A DNA stretch of 64,000 nt from JARRPM01 sp963792815 (GCA_963792815.1 CAWBXR010000006.1:353483-417482); one strand, 5' to 3'. Positions 25,375 through 34,462 are shown, numbered from the stretch's first letter. Made by a program: numbers and translations. The notes: generated by a model from the letters alone, not told the origin.

Positions 25375-26247
25375 TCAGGGCCAGCCCGCCCCGGGCACCT
25401 CGACCCTGAGTGTTTCAATCTTCCCGGTCCGCTCAACGCCGACAATGTCATGGTGACTGGACTGCGCGGTAACCAGGTGCAGGTCGCGCCCATCGGCTCC
25501 GCCCAGCATGCAGGCGTAGCAGTTCTGGGAGGTGTTGACTACCTGCAGCTCCTGGCCGCCCTCGGCGAACAGGACACACTCCGGGGCGAGGGCATTGGCC
25601 ACCCAGATGTTGCCGTTGGCATCGAGACAGATACCGTCGGGCGCCCGCATGCCCACCGTGGCCCACACCCGGCGGTTCAGCAATTCACCGCTATCACCGA
25701 TATCAAAAGCGGTGAGGCGCATGGCGAGGGTTTCGGCCACTATCAGGGTCTTGCCGTCGGGCGTCACCACACTGCCGTTGGGAAAATGCATGTCCGGTGC
25801 GGCCAGGTGAACGCTGCCGTCCGGGTCGACCCGGGCGAGATTGGTGACCGGATGGTCCGTGAGTACTGCCTCGGGCCCGCGTCGATCGAACTCGGCGTCC
25901 AGGTCAAAACCGAAATTGCCGACCCAGGCCCGGCCCGCGCCATCCACCACCATGTCGTTGCACAGATGGCGCGCCAGCCCGGACAGATCCGCGTGCAGCA
26001 CAAACTGGTCGCCCTCCTGCCGCAGCACCGCCAACTGCCGCATGGAAACCACCAGCAGGCGGCCATCGGGCAGCCAGCCCAGGCCGGAAGGCTGGTCGTC
26101 AAAAGTGTATTCAGTTCTGACCTCCCCGGCGGAGTCGACAGACTTTACCGCGTGGTCGTAGAAATCGCTGAACCAGAGCCGCCCCTGGTGCCAGCGCGGA
26201 CCCTCGCCGAAATGGAGCCCGCCAGTCAGTATGCTTGTATCGGTCAC
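25375..26247 (-). CDS. SMP-30/gluconolactonase/LRE-family protein
   Basis: I start it at the GTG at 26245-26247, preceded by a GAGAGG ribosome site; this gives 290 residues beginning VTDTSILTGGLHFGEGPRWH. The family is a six-bladed beta-propeller with a divalent metal site. Visible marks are the metal-binding GEGPRWHQGRLWFSDF, PSGLGWLPDGRLLVVSM, NDMVVDGAGRAWVGNFGFD with the conserved ND pair, and APDGICLDANGNIWVANALAP. Members hydrolyse sugar lactones or related esters, and the substrate here is not evident. It is convergent with uvrA. Confidence 0.88.
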   Translation of the reverse strand: MTDTSILTGGLHFGEGPRWHQGRLWFSDFYDHAVKSVDSAGEVRTEYTFDDQPSGLGWLPDGRLLVVSMRQLAVLRQEGDQFVLHADLSGLARHLCNDMVVDGAGRAWVGNFGFDLDAEFDRRGPEAVLTDHPVTNLARVDPDGSVHLAAPDMHFPNGSVVTPDGKTLIVAETLAMRLTAFDIGDSGELLNRRVWATVGMRAPDGICLDANGNIWVANALAPECVLFAEGGQELQVVNTSQNCYACMLGGADGRDLHLVTAQSSHHDIVGVERTGKIETLRVEVPGAGWP

Positions 26248-26388
26248 GGCCGTACCTCTCGTTTGAAACCGGAGATCGCAGCCTAGCAGAGCTAAACCTG
26301 CGCGCAAGGCGGGACAGCCCCGGCACAGCATGCGGTACCGGTACTGGCATGTTATTTTAGGGTCCTGGGAATTCAGGGGATCCGAGCC

Positions 26389-28248
26389 ATGCAACTTTCC
26401 GCCGTGCTGAACCAGGCCCGCCGCTACTGGCGCCCGGCCCTGATCGTACACCTGCTGTTCGCTCTGCTTGGGCTGGCCCTGTTTGCACCCCTGTTCGGCG
26501 TCACCCTGCAGGGTCTGCTGGCGCTGTCGGGCAAGGCCGCGGTCGCCGACCAGGATATCGCCCTGTTGCTGCTCAGCCCGCTGGGGCTGGGCTCCGCGGT
26601 ATTCCTGATCGGGTTGTTGCTGGCCATCGCGAGCCTGGAGCTGGGTGCGTTGCAGGCCATCGCACAGGGAGCCCAGCATTCACTGCAGATCGCCCCACTG
26701 GCCGCCGTGCGATTCGCCCTGGGGCACGCGATAAAACTGTTGCGGCTGACCATAGGGCTCACGGTTCGCGTCCTGGTCTACCTGCTGCCCTTTGTCGCGG
26801 CCATAGGGGCCATCGCCTGGTGGTTGCTCGGTGACTACGACATCAATTACTACCTGTCGCAGCGACCCCCGGCCTTTTACCAGGCGCTCGCGATAGCGTT
26901 ACCACTGCTGTTGCTGCTGGTCTGGCTGCTGGGCCGCAGGTTGATCGGCTGGAGCATGGCGCTGCCGCTGGTACTGTTCACCGACACTGCCCCGGGGGCC
27001 GCCTTCAGTGCCAGCGAGCAACTGACAGCGGGCCGGCGGGCCGAACTGCTGGGAGCGTTTGCGCGCTGGCTGCTGCTGGCACTGGCTGTCTCACTGGTGC
27101 CACTGGTTTTCCTGAGCCTGGCGACCGCAGTAGCCGCGACATCCCAGGGACAGAACCTGTCCTTGCTCGCACTGCTGCTGGGCGCGACCGTGGTGCTGTG
27201 GACCTGCCTTAATGTCATCGCCACCGCGTTCACCATGACCAGCTTTACCTTTGTCGTTGCGGCCGCCTTCAAACGCTACCATCCCCCCGGCTCCGAGGCG
27301 CTCCTGCGCGACAAGCTGCGCCTTGCGGCAGAGAGCATGGAGTCAGCGGGAACCCGAGCAGGACCCTGGATTGCGGGAGCCGTCGCCGCCAGCGCACTGG
27401 CGGTACTGGCCGGCCTGTGGCTGCTGCGGGAAGTAAAGCCCGATGACTCGGTGCTGGTGGTCGCCCACCGCGGTGCCGCGGGTGCCGCGCCGGAAAATAC
27501 CCTGGCCTCGGTTGGCCGGGCGGTGGCGGACGGTGCCGACTGGGTGGAAATCGACGTGCAGGAAAGCCGGGACGGCGAAGTCGTGGTGGTGCACGACAGC
27601 GATTTCATGAAGCTGGCCGGCAATCCGCTGAAAGTCTGGGATGGCAATCTGGCCGATATTCGCCGAATCGACATCGGCAGCTGGTTCGACCCGGCATTTT
27701 CCGACCAGCGGGTACCGACCCTGCGCGAGGTACTCGAGGAGATCAAAGGCCGCTCGAAGCTGGTGATCGAACTCAAGTACTACGGCCACGACCAGCAACT
27801 GGAACAGCGCGTGGTGGACATCGTCGAGCAGGCCGGCATGAGTAGCGATGTAGTGATAATGTCGCTGAAACTTGAGGGTGTCGAAAAGCTCCAGGCCCTG
27901 CGACCCGACTGGACCACGGGCTTGCTGGCGGCCAGTGCGGTGGGCGACCTGTCGCGCCTGGAGGTGGACTTCCTGGCGGTAAACCAGGCCATGGCCAGTC
28001 GCGCTTTCATCCGCCGCGCCCACGCCGCCGGCAAACGCGTGTTCGTCTGGACAGTAAACGATGCCCTTTCCCTGTCACGCTGGATGTCCATGGGCGTGGA
28101 TGGCGTAATCACTGACGAACCCGCACTGGCCCGCGAGGTGCTGGCGCACAGGGCCGATATGGGCAGTGCGGAACGGCTAATGCTGAGCGCGGCCCTGTTC
28201 TTTGGCCGCCCCGCCATGGCATCCAGCTATCGCGACGACTCGCCCTGA
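26389..28248 (+). CDS. Glycerophosphodiester phosphodiesterase fused to an N-terminal membrane domain
   Basis: This 619-residue protein joins about seven transmembrane segments (residues 15-350, the type of membrane domain often fused to these enzymes) to a GDPD domain from about residue 355. The catalytic start is VAHRGAAGAAPENTLAS, followed by DWVEIDVQESRDGEVVVVHD with the metal-binding EID and the second histidine. KLVIELKYYG and the C-terminal KRVFVWTVNDALSLSRWMSMG complete the TIM barrel. It probably cleaves glycerophosphodiesters or lipid head groups at the membrane. A shared terminator separates it from rplQ. Confidence 0.92.
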   Translation: MQLSAVLNQARRYWRPALIVHLLFALLGLALFAPLFGVTLQGLLALSGKAAVADQDIALLLLSPLGLGSAVFLIGLLLAIASLELGALQAIAQGAQHSLQIAPLAAVRFALGHAIKLLRLTIGLTVRVLVYLLPFVAAIGAIAWWLLGDYDINYYLSQRPPAFYQALAIALPLLLLLVWLLGRRLIGWSMALPLVLFTDTAPGAAFSASEQLTAGRRAELLGAFARWLLLALAVSLVPLVFLSLATAVAATSQGQNLSLLALLLGATVVLWTCLNVIATAFTMTSFTFVVAAAFKRYHPPGSEALLRDKLRLAAESMESAGTRAGPWIAGAVAASALAVLAGLWLLREVKPDDSVLVVAHRGAAGAAPENTLASVGRAVADGADWVEIDVQESRDGEVVVVHDSDFMKLAGNPLKVWDGNLADIRRIDIGSWFDPAFSDQRVPTLREVLEEIKGRSKLVIELKYYGHDQQLEQRVVDIVEQAGMSSDVVIMSLKLEGVEKLQALRPDWTTGLLAASAVGDLSRLEVDFLAVNQAMASRAFIRRAHAAGKRVFVWTVNDALSLSRWMSMGVDGVITDEPALAREVLAHRADMGSAERLMLSAALFFGRPAMASSYRDDSP

Positions 28249-28266
28249 AATCGCGGCCACGGCAAT

Positions 28267-28294
28267 AAAAAAGCCGGGCTATGCCCGGCTTTTT
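28267..28294. terminator. Bidirectional terminator between the phosphodiesterase gene and rplQ
   Basis: A-run, AAGCCGGGC, loop TAT, GCCCGGCTT, T-run: a perfect 9-bp stem with U-runs on both strands. It ends the plus-strand phosphodiesterase gene and the minus-strand alpha operon. Confidence 0.9.
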
Positions 28295-28316
28295 CGATAC
28301 TTACCAACGGGGAACA

Positions 28317-28706
28317 TTAATCCTCGTCGTCTACCTGCTGCTCTACCTGGGGACGATCGACCAGCTCGACATAAGCCATGGGAGCCTTGTCGCCAGTGCG
28401 GTAGCCGCACTTGAGAATGCGGATGTAACCACCCGGGCGCTCCTGGTAACGGGGACCCAGCTCAGCAAACAGTTTACCCACGGCTTCCTTGCTGCGAGTG
28501 CGATCAAAGGCAAGGCGGCGATTAGCGACGCTGTCCTTCTTGGCCAGGGTGATCAGGGGCTCCGCATAGCTGCGCAACTCCTTTGCCTTGGGCAAGGTGG
28601 TTTTGATCAGCTCGTGCTCCACCAGGGACACAGCCATATTGCGGAACATGGCCTTGCGATGAGAGCTGTTCCTGTTTAACTGACGGCCACTATGACGATG
28701 ACGCAT
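28317..28706 (-). CDS. rplQ: 50S ribosomal protein L17
   Basis: The 129-residue L17 begins MRHRHSGRQLNRNSSHRKAM, the conserved basic N-terminus, and sits near the peptide exit tunnel. The C-terminus, rich in acidic residues and Gln, is a short lineage-specific tail. It is the last gene of the alpha operon, 88 bases after rpoA, and is followed by a strong terminator. Confidence 0.98.
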   Translation of the reverse strand: MRHRHSGRQLNRNSSHRKAMFRNMAVSLVEHELIKTTLPKAKELRSYAEPLITLAKKDSVANRRLAFDRTRSKEAVGKLFAELGPRYQERPGGYIRILKCGYRTGDKAPMAYVELVDRPQVEQQVDDED

Positions 28707-28794
28707 TTTTCCAATCCTATACTGTCTGTGCTATCTCAGCACGGCTAACTTTTGATACGGGCTGTTACGTAGACCCAGCCCGATCGTCGTTTTG

Positions 28795-29799
28795 TTAAGC
28801 GCTCAATACCCTGTCGTCATTTTTCAGACTGGCGGGCGGCCAGTTGTCCAGGCGCATGCCCAGGGACAAACCGCGCGAGGCCAGAACGTCCTTGATTTCG
28901 GTCAGTGACTTCTTGCCCAGGTTTGGCGTCTTCAGCAGTTCCACCTCAGTGCGCTGCACCAGGTCACCGATGTAGTAAATATTCTCTGCCTTCAGGCAGT
29001 TTGCGGAGCGCACGGTCAACTCCAGGTCGTCCACCGGACGCAGCAGAATCGGGTCGACCTCGTCTTCTTCGATGACAGAGACAGACTCGCTCTCGCTTTC
29101 AAGATCGACGAATACTGCCAGCTGCTGCTGCAGTATGGTCGCCGCGCGACGGATCGCCTCTTCAGGGTCGATTGTCCCGTTGGTCTCGAGATCCAGCACC
29201 AGCTTGTCGAGGTCAGTGCGCTGTTCTACCCGCGCGGCCTCTACCACATAGGATACCCTGTGAACCGGGGAAAAGGTGGCGTCCAGCTGCAGGCGACCGA
29301 TTGCGCGGGTCTCCTCTTCCGGGTTCTCGCGGGAGTCAGCGGGCGAGTAGCCACGGCCGCGAGCTACGGTCAGCTTCATGCTGATTTCAGACTTACCGTT
29401 CAGGTGACAGATAACGTGCTCGGGGTTGCGCACCTCGATATCATGGTCAACCTGGATATCCGCCGCGGTCACGACGCCCGGGCCTTTCTTGGTCAGGGTC
29501 AGCTCGGCCTCTTCCTTGCCGTTCATCACCAGGGCAATGCCCTTGAGGTTCAGCAGGATCTCGATCACGTCTTCCTGGACGCCCTCGATGGCGCTGTACT
29601 CGTGCAGTACTCCGTCGATCTCCACCTCGGTGATTGCGCAACCGGGCATTGAAGACAGCAGGATACGGCGTAAGGCGTTGCCGAGTGTGTGGCCAAAGCC
29701 ACGCTCCAGCGGCTCCAGGGTGACCTGGGCGCGGGTGTTGTTCTTCTCATCAACCTTGATGACACGGGGTGTCAAAAATTCGTTCACTGCACTCTGCAT
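28795..29799 (-). CDS. rpoA: RNA polymerase alpha subunit
   Basis: At 334 residues it is close to the E. coli length. The N-terminal domain (about 1-235) drives alpha dimerisation and core assembly, with LEPLERGFGHTLGNALRRIL and SSMPGCAITEVEIDGV. After a linker, the C-terminal domain has VRSANCLKAENIYYIGDLVQ and the helix-hairpin-helix TPNLGKKSLTEIKDVL, which contacts UP elements and activators. The usual neighbours rpsD and rplQ flank it. Confidence 0.99.
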   Translation of the reverse strand: MQSAVNEFLTPRVIKVDEKNNTRAQVTLEPLERGFGHTLGNALRRILLSSMPGCAITEVEIDGVLHEYSAIEGVQEDVIEILLNLKGIALVMNGKEEAELTLTKKGPGVVTAADIQVDHDIEVRNPEHVICHLNGKSEISMKLTVARGRGYSPADSRENPEEETRAIGRLQLDATFSPVHRVSYVVEAARVEQRTDLDKLVLDLETNGTIDPEEAIRRAATILQQQLAVFVDLESESESVSVIEEDEVDPILLRPVDDLELTVRSANCLKAENIYYIGDLVQRTEVELLKTPNLGKKSLTEIKDVLASRGLSLGMRLDNWPPASLKNDDRVLSA

Positions 29800-29835
29800 T
29801 GGGGCACCTGTATTGTAGGTTAGTCCTTCAGTGGA

Positions 29836-30456
29836 TTACTTGGAGTAAAGTTCGACGATCAGGTTTTCGTTGATCTCGGAAGAGAGATCCTGACGGTCGG
29901 GTACTGACTTGAACACCCCTTCCAGCTTGTCGCTGTTCATTTCAATCCACTCGGGTTCGCCACGCTGGGCAGCCAGAGCAAGGGCAGACTGCACGCGCAG
30001 CTGCTTCTTGGCCTTTTCACGCAGGGAAATCACGTCACCGGGCTTCACCTGGTAGGACGCAATATTTACCGCGGTACCATTCACCTGGATCGCCTTGTGG
30101 GCCACCATCTGGCGCGCTTCGGCACGGGTAGAGCCGAAACCCATCCGGTACACTACGTTGTCCAGGCGGCTTTCCAGCAGCTGCAGCAAGTTCTCGCCGG
30201 TTGCACCCTTGAGGCGGGCCGCTTCCTTGTAGTAATTGCGGAACTGCTTCTCCAGTACCCCATAGATACGGCGTACTTTCTGCTTTTCACGCAGCTGCAC
30301 ACCGTAGTCGGACAGGCGGCCGCGACGGGCGCCATGCTGGCCGGGGGCTGCTTCTGCTTTACACTTGCTTTCCAGTGCACGCACCCCGCTTTTCAGGAAC
30401 AGGTCTGTTCCTTCACGACGGGAGAGCTTGCACTTGGGTCCAATATATCGAGCCAT
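29836..30456 (-). CDS. rpsD: 30S ribosomal protein S4
   Basis: The 206-residue primary 16S-binding protein begins MARYIGPKCKLSRREGTDLF. Its S4 RNA-binding domain lies near residues 95-155 (ESRLDNVVYRMGFGSTRAEA, then HKAIQVNGTAVNIASYQVKP). In enteric bacteria S4 represses the alpha operon by binding a pseudoknot ahead of rpsM; the 95-base leader upstream of rpsM here could hold such a site. It is followed 36 bases later by rpoA. Confidence 0.99.
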   Translation of the reverse strand: MARYIGPKCKLSRREGTDLFLKSGVRALESKCKAEAAPGQHGARRGRLSDYGVQLREKQKVRRIYGVLEKQFRNYYKEAARLKGATGENLLQLLESRLDNVVYRMGFGSTRAEARQMVAHKAIQVNGTAVNIASYQVKPGDVISLREKAKKQLRVQSALALAAQRGEPEWIEMNSDKLEGVFKSVPDRQDLSSEINENLIVELYSK

Positions 30457-30477
30457 GTCAATTCTATCCTGTAAGCG

Positions 30478-30870
30478 TTATACGCGACGTTTCTTGGGGG
30501 GACGACAGCCATTGTGCGGGATTGGCGTAACGTCGGTGATGTTGCTGATCTTGTAGCCGCAGGCATTGAGTGCGCGGACCGCAGACTCGCGTCCCGGGCC
30601 GGGGCCCTTGACCTGGACATCCAGGTTCTTCAGTCCGTACTCCTTGGCCGCCTCGCCTGCGCGCTCTGCCGCTACCTGCGCGGCAAAGGGGGTGCTCTTG
30701 CGAGAACCGCGGAAACCGGAACCACCTGAAGTCGCCCAGCTCAGGGTATTACCCTGCCTGTCGGTAATGGTGATGATGGTGTTGTTGAAAGACGCGTGTA
30801 TGTGGGCAATGCCGTCCACGACTGTCTTGGTAATCTTCTTACGAGTGCTCTTGGCACCTGGCTTGGCCAT
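30478..30870 (-). CDS. rpsK: 30S ribosomal protein S11
   Basis: The 130-residue platform protein contacts 16S rRNA and mRNA near the E site. It has the conserved HIHASFNNTIITITDRQGN and GFRGSRKSTPFAAQVAAE, and the C-terminal DVTPIPHNGCRPPKKRRV with its basic tail. It lies between rpsM and rpsD, 73 bases after the rpsM stop. Confidence 0.99.
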   Translation of the reverse strand: MAKPGAKSTRKKITKTVVDGIAHIHASFNNTIITITDRQGNTLSWATSGGSGFRGSRKSTPFAAQVAAERAGEAAKEYGLKNLDVQVKGPGPGRESAVRALNACGYKISNITDVTPIPHNGCRPPKKRRV

Positions 30871-30943
30871 AGTAAACTTCCTGCTTTAATATCAACACTG
30901 CACTTGGGTGCAGCTACACTAAAATCAGATTCGCGGGGAAACC

Positions 30944-31301
30944 TTACTTGCGAATCGGCTTGCGCGGACCCTTGCGGGTACGGGCATTGGTCTTGGTGCG
31001 CTGTCCGCGCAGGGGAAGACCCCTGCGGTGACGCAGGCCACGGTTGCAGCCAAGGTCCATGAGGCGCTTGATATTCATGGAGACTTCGCGGCGAAGGTCG
31101 CCTTCTACGGTCATATCCGCGACCTTTGCACGCAACGCGTCCATTTCACCGTCGGATCAATTCGCTGATCTTGACATGCTCCGCAACACCGGCATCCGCG
31201 CACAGGCGACGAGCCTGGGTGCGACCCACGCCAAATATGTATGTCAAAGAGATAACAGCGTGCTTGTTATCAGGTATGTTGACGCCGGCAATACGAGCCA
31301 T
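30944..31301 (-). pseudogene. rpsM: 30S ribosomal protein S13, reading frame broken by one extra base
   Basis: The N-terminal half reads MARIAGVNIPDNKHAVISLT from ATG at 31299-31301 and continues to GVAEHVKISEL, then hits TGA within a few codons. The rest of S13 (SDGEMDALRAKVADM, then VEGDLRREVSMNIKRLMDLG and the C-terminal GQRTKTNARTRKGPRKPIRK) follows in another frame. Removing the single base at 31157 (T on plus) restores a normal 118-residue S13. The gene is essential and single-copy here, and no slippery sequence is visible, so an assembly or sequencing error is the likeliest cause. It is the first gene of the alpha operon. Confidence 0.93.
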
Positions 31302-31402
31302 CCATCTTTCTCCAATCGTTTATCGTCGCCCTGAGCTGCGACCCTGACCCTGGTACCGTGAAATTCCTCGAATCTCAACGGGACCGGGTCAAAAGGCGCG
31401 GC

Positions 31403-31431
31403 ATTCTAGCGAAATCGTTACTAAAAATCAA
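31403..31431 (-). promoter_or_regulatory. Predicted alpha-operon promoter
   Basis: On the minus strand TTGATT (31426-31431), 17 bp, TAGAAT (31403-31408), then GCCGCGCC. It lies between rpmJ and rpsM and predicts a leader of about 95 bases, room for an S4 control site. Confidence 0.7.
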
Positions 31432-31441
31432 CCGTCGGGCT

Positions 31442-31558
31442 TTAGCCCTGACGCTGCTTGTGGCGCGGGTCTGTATTGCAGATCACACGCACCACGCCGT
31501 TACGGCGCACTACCTTGCAATTCCTGCAGATCTTCTTGACCGATGCACGTACTTTCAT
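31442..31558 (-). CDS. rpmJ: 50S ribosomal protein L36
   Basis: This 38-residue gene reads MKVRASVKKICRNCKVVRRN and ends RHKQRQG. The zinc ribbon ligands are intact (CRNC, then a third Cys in VICNTD and His in PRHK), so it is the zinc-binding C+ form. It is the last gene of the spc operon after secY. The gap to rpsM (31302-31441) carries the predicted alpha promoter. Confidence 0.97.
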   Translation of the reverse strand: MKVRASVKKICRNCKVVRRNGVVRVICNTDPRHKQRQG

Positions 31559-31605
31559 GACAACTTCTCCGTTTCCCTTAACTCAGGCCTGCCACCCGGA
31601 TCGCT

Positions 31606-32934
31606 TCAGCGAACCCGGCCGGCACTGCCATAGGTTTTCAAATTGGCCTTTTTCATTACCGAGTCATACTGGTGCGACATCAGGTGGCTCTGCACTTGCG
31701 CCATGAAATCCATCACCACAACTACCACGATCAGCAATGAAGTACCGCCCAGGTAAAAGGGCACATTCCACATAACCACCAGAAACTGTGGCAGCAGACA
31801 TACCAGGGCAATGTAGGCGGCGCCAAACACGGTCAGTCGTGTCAATACGCCATCGATATAATTAGCGGTCTGCTGTCCGGGGCGAATTCCCGGTACAAAG
31901 GCACCCGACCGCTTCAGGTTGTCCGCCACTTCCACCGGGTTGAACATCAGGGCGGTGTAAAAGAAACAGAAAAAGACGATGAAGACGGTGAACAACAGTA
32001 TATTCAGCGGCTGGCCCGGCCCGATGGCTACCGCCAGGTCCTGGAGCCAGTCCACGGAACCGGATGAGCCGAACCACTGGGCTATCGATGCCGGGAACAA
32101 CAGTATGCTGCTGGCAAAGATGGCCGGGATCACGCCCGCCATGTTCACCTTGAGAGGCAGGTGTGAGCTCTGCGCCTGGTACATCTTCCGACCCTGCTGC
32201 CGCTTGGCATAGTTCACGGTGATGCGACGCTGGCCACGCTCGATAAACACGATCATATAGATAACGGCTATCGCCAGGGTCAGTATCAGCAGCAGCACGA
32301 GGATATTGAGCTCGCCCTGCCGGGCCTGTTCAAGAGACTGGCCAATGGCCGCCGGCAACCCGGCCACGATTCCCGCGAAGATCAGCAGGGAGATACCGTT
32401 GCCAACGCCTTTTTCGGTGATCTGCTCGCCCAGCCACATCATGAACACCGCACCGGTAACCAGGGAGGTGATGGCGATAACGAAGAACAGGGGCGATGAG
32501 TCGTAGGACATGCCCTGGTTGGCCATACCAACAGTCATACCTGTTGCCTGCACTATCGCCAACACCACTGTCAGGTAGCGTGTGTACTGGCTTATCTTGC
32601 GCCGGCCGGACTCGCCTTCTTTCTTGAGCTGCTCCAACTGCGGGGTCACCGCCGCCATCAACTGCATGATGATAGATGCAGATATATAGGGCATTATCCC
32701 CAGCGCCAGGATGCTCATTCGCTCAAGGGCGCCACCGGAAAACATATTTGCCAGCCCCAGGATGGTTCCCTGGTTCTGGTTAAACAGCGCCGCAAGTTGG
32801 TTTGGATCTATCCCGGGAACAGGTATATGCGTCCCGATGCGATAGACAATAATTGCGAGCAGAACAAAACGAAGGCGAGCAAAAAGCTCGCCCAGTCCCG
32901 CTTTGTTTACCTGTGGCAGTTGAGGTGTAGCCAT
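31606..32934 (-). CDS. secY: Protein translocase subunit SecY
   Basis: The 442-residue channel protein of the Sec translocon has ten hydrophobic segments. Marks are RIGTHIPVPGIDPNQL near the start (plug region), LGIMPYISASIIMQL, GNGISLLIFAGIVAGLP, and the C-terminal VVVVVMDFMAQVQSHLMSHQ. The cytoplasmic loops with ERGQRRITVNYAKRQQGRKM bind the ribosome and SecA. It has its usual place after rplO in the spc operon, and works with SecE (encoded at 61834-62196) and SecG. Confidence 0.98.
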   Translation of the reverse strand: MATPQLPQVNKAGLGELFARLRFVLLAIIVYRIGTHIPVPGIDPNQLAALFNQNQGTILGLANMFSGGALERMSILALGIMPYISASIIMQLMAAVTPQLEQLKKEGESGRRKISQYTRYLTVVLAIVQATGMTVGMANQGMSYDSSPLFFVIAITSLVTGAVFMMWLGEQITEKGVGNGISLLIFAGIVAGLPAAIGQSLEQARQGELNILVLLLILTLAIAVIYMIVFIERGQRRITVNYAKRQQGRKMYQAQSSHLPLKVNMAGVIPAIFASSILLFPASIAQWFGSSGSVDWLQDLAVAIGPGQPLNILLFTVFIVFFCFFYTALMFNPVEVADNLKRSGAFVPGIRPGQQTANYIDGVLTRLTVFGAAYIALVCLLPQFLVVMWNVPFYLGGTSLLIVVVVVMDFMAQVQSHLMSHQYDSVMKKANLKTYGSAGRVR

Positions 32935-33381
32935 TTATTCCTCTACTTTCCCGCCGGCCTTCTCGATAGCCTCGCGAGCACCCTTGGTGACCGCCACGCC
33001 CTTTACGGTTAACGGCTTCGTGAGTTCACCCGAGAGGAACACCCGCACGCGGCCAATATTCTCATTGATCAGGTCAGCGCTCTTCAGCGATGCCAGATCG
33101 ACGATATCCCCTTCCACAGCATTCAACTCGCTCAGGCGGACCTGTGCGGTAGTGCGGGAGATCCTCGAAGTAAAACCATACTTCGGCAGGCGCTTCTGCA
33201 GGGGCATCTGGCCACCCTCGAAGCCGGGGCGTACCCTGCCTCCGGAGCGTGACTTCTGGCCCTTGTGGCCACGGCCGGCAGTCTTGCCCAGGCCGCTGCC
33301 GATTCCGCGGCCAACGCGCTTGGCGTCCTTGCGGGCACCCGGCGCGGGGCTCAGGGTGTTCAGTCGCATAACTTCTGACAT
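32935..33381 (-). CDS. rplO: 50S ribosomal protein L15
   Basis: The ATG at 33381 follows a GAGG ribosome site and gives 148 residues; a second ATG four codons on would match the E. coli start MRLNTLSP. The Gly/Arg/Lys-rich N-terminal arm (RVGRGIGSGLGKTAGRGHKG) threads into 23S rRNA. The C-terminal domain has VKGVAVTKGAREAIEKAGG. It overlaps none of its neighbours and leads directly into secY. Confidence 0.97.
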   Translation of the reverse strand: MSEVMRLNTLSPAPGARKDAKRVGRGIGSGLGKTAGRGHKGQKSRSGGRVRPGFEGGQMPLQKRLPKYGFTSRISRTTAQVRLSELNAVEGDIVDLASLKSADLINENIGRVRVFLSGELTKPLTVKGVAVTKGAREAIEKAGGKVEE

Positions 33382-33384
33382 GAT

Positions 33385-33567
33385 TTAGTCCTCAACCCTT
33401 ACGAGGTAATTAACCGCGTGAATCATGCCGCGCACCGAGGGAGTGTCTTCCACTTCCACGGTGTGACCGATACGACGCAAACCCAGACCAGCCACACAGG
33501 CCTTGTGATTTTTCAGGCGCCCGTGGGCGCTCTTGATCTGTGTAACCTTGATTTTTGATTTAGCCAT
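33385..33567 (-). CDS. rpmD: 50S ribosomal protein L30
   Basis: From the ATG of MAKSKIKVTQIKSAHGRLKN the protein has 60 residues; an in-frame start five codons upstream is less likely from family length. The conserved GLGLRRIGHTVEVEDTPSVR and the terminal HAVNYLVRVED are intact. It lies between rpsE and rplO in the spc operon. Confidence 0.97.
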   Translation of the reverse strand: MAKSKIKVTQIKSAHGRLKNHKACVAGLGLRRIGHTVEVEDTPSVRGMIHAVNYLVRVED

Positions 33568-33585
33568 GACGAGCAAATCCAATAA

Positions 33586-34098
33586 TTAGTTCAGAATCTC
33601 TTCAACGGTTTTACCGCGCTTTGCGGCCACCTCATCCGGCGCACACATATCGCGCAGGCCGTTGAACGTCGCGCGTACGACGTTAACCGGGTTGGTGGAG
33701 CCGTAGCACTTGGCCAGTACGTTGTGCACACCGGCAATTTCCAATACGGCGCGCATAGCGCCGCCAGCGATAACGCCAGTACCTTCAGATGCAGGCTGCA
33801 TGTATACCCTGGAAGCGCCGTGAGCGGCCTTCACCGGATATTGGATAGTGCCATTGTTCAGCTCAACCTGAATCATGTTGCGACGGGCGGCTTCCATTGC
33901 CTTCTGGATGGCGACCGGCACTTCACGCGCCTTACCACGACCAAAACCGACCTTGCCGTTTCCGTCACCAACAACAGTCAGCGCTGTAAAGCCGAAAATA
34001 CGGCCACCCTTGACCACTTTGGCCACGCGGTTGACCTGGACCAGCTTTTCCTGGAGGTCGCCTTCCTGTTGCTGCTTTTTCTGATCGTTGAAAGCCAT
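33586..34098 (-). CDS. rpsE: 30S ribosomal protein S5
   Basis: The 170-residue protein has the double-stranded RNA-binding fold at residues 15-80 (VQVNRVAKVVKGGRIFGFTA) and a C-terminal domain with GTGVIAGGAMRAVLEIAGV. The VVKGGR segment is the loop where spectinomycin-resistance changes map in E. coli; the residues here look wild type. It helps maintain decoding accuracy. It is the ninth gene from the start of the spc order. Confidence 0.98.
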   Translation of the reverse strand: MAFNDQKKQQQEGDLQEKLVQVNRVAKVVKGGRIFGFTALTVVGDGNGKVGFGRGKAREVPVAIQKAMEAARRNMIQVELNNGTIQYPVKAAHGASRVYMQPASEGTGVIAGGAMRAVLEIAGVHNVLAKCYGSTNPVNVVRATFNGLRDMCAPDEVAAKRGKTVEEILN

Positions 34099-34111
34099 AA
34101 CTGTCTATACC

Positions 34112-34462
34112 CTAGAAATTCAGTCCAGATTCACGAGCCGCATCCGCCAGAGCCTTGACGCGTCCGTGGTACTTGTAACCACCGCGATCAAAAGCGACTG
34201 CTTCGATGCCCGCTTCCTTCGCGCGTTGCGCAACCAGTTTGCCTACCGCGGCGGCTGCTTCGATATTACCGGTCTTGCCCGCGCGCAGGTCGCTATCGAG
34301 CGTCGACGCACTCGCCAGAACCTTGTCACCGGCAGGAGTGATAACCTGCGCATATATATGCCTTGGGGTGCGGTGAACGCTGAGGCGGTTTACGCCCAGG
34401 TCACGCATACGGGCGCGGGCGCGGCGTGCGCGACGCAACCTTGAATCATTCTTTACACTCAT
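34112..34462 (-). CDS. rplR: 50S ribosomal protein L18
   Basis: The 116-residue protein binds 5S rRNA together with L5 and L25. It carries RARMRDLGVNRLSVHRTPRH and a C-terminal AFDRGGYKYHGRVKALADAA, the conserved RGGYKYHGRVKAL block. It has its expected place between rplF and rpsE. Confidence 0.98.
   Translation of the reverse strand: MSVKNDSRLRRARRARARMRDLGVNRLSVHRTPRHIYAQVITPAGDKVLASASTLDSDLRAGKTGNIEAAAAVGKLVAQRAKEAGIEAVAFDRGGYKYHGRVKALADAARESGLNF

Noticed and set aside
31140..31170. Programmed frameshift in rpsM
   Set aside because: No slippery sequence, upstream ribosome-binding-like stimulator or downstream pseudoknot is apparent, and S13 is not known to be recoded.
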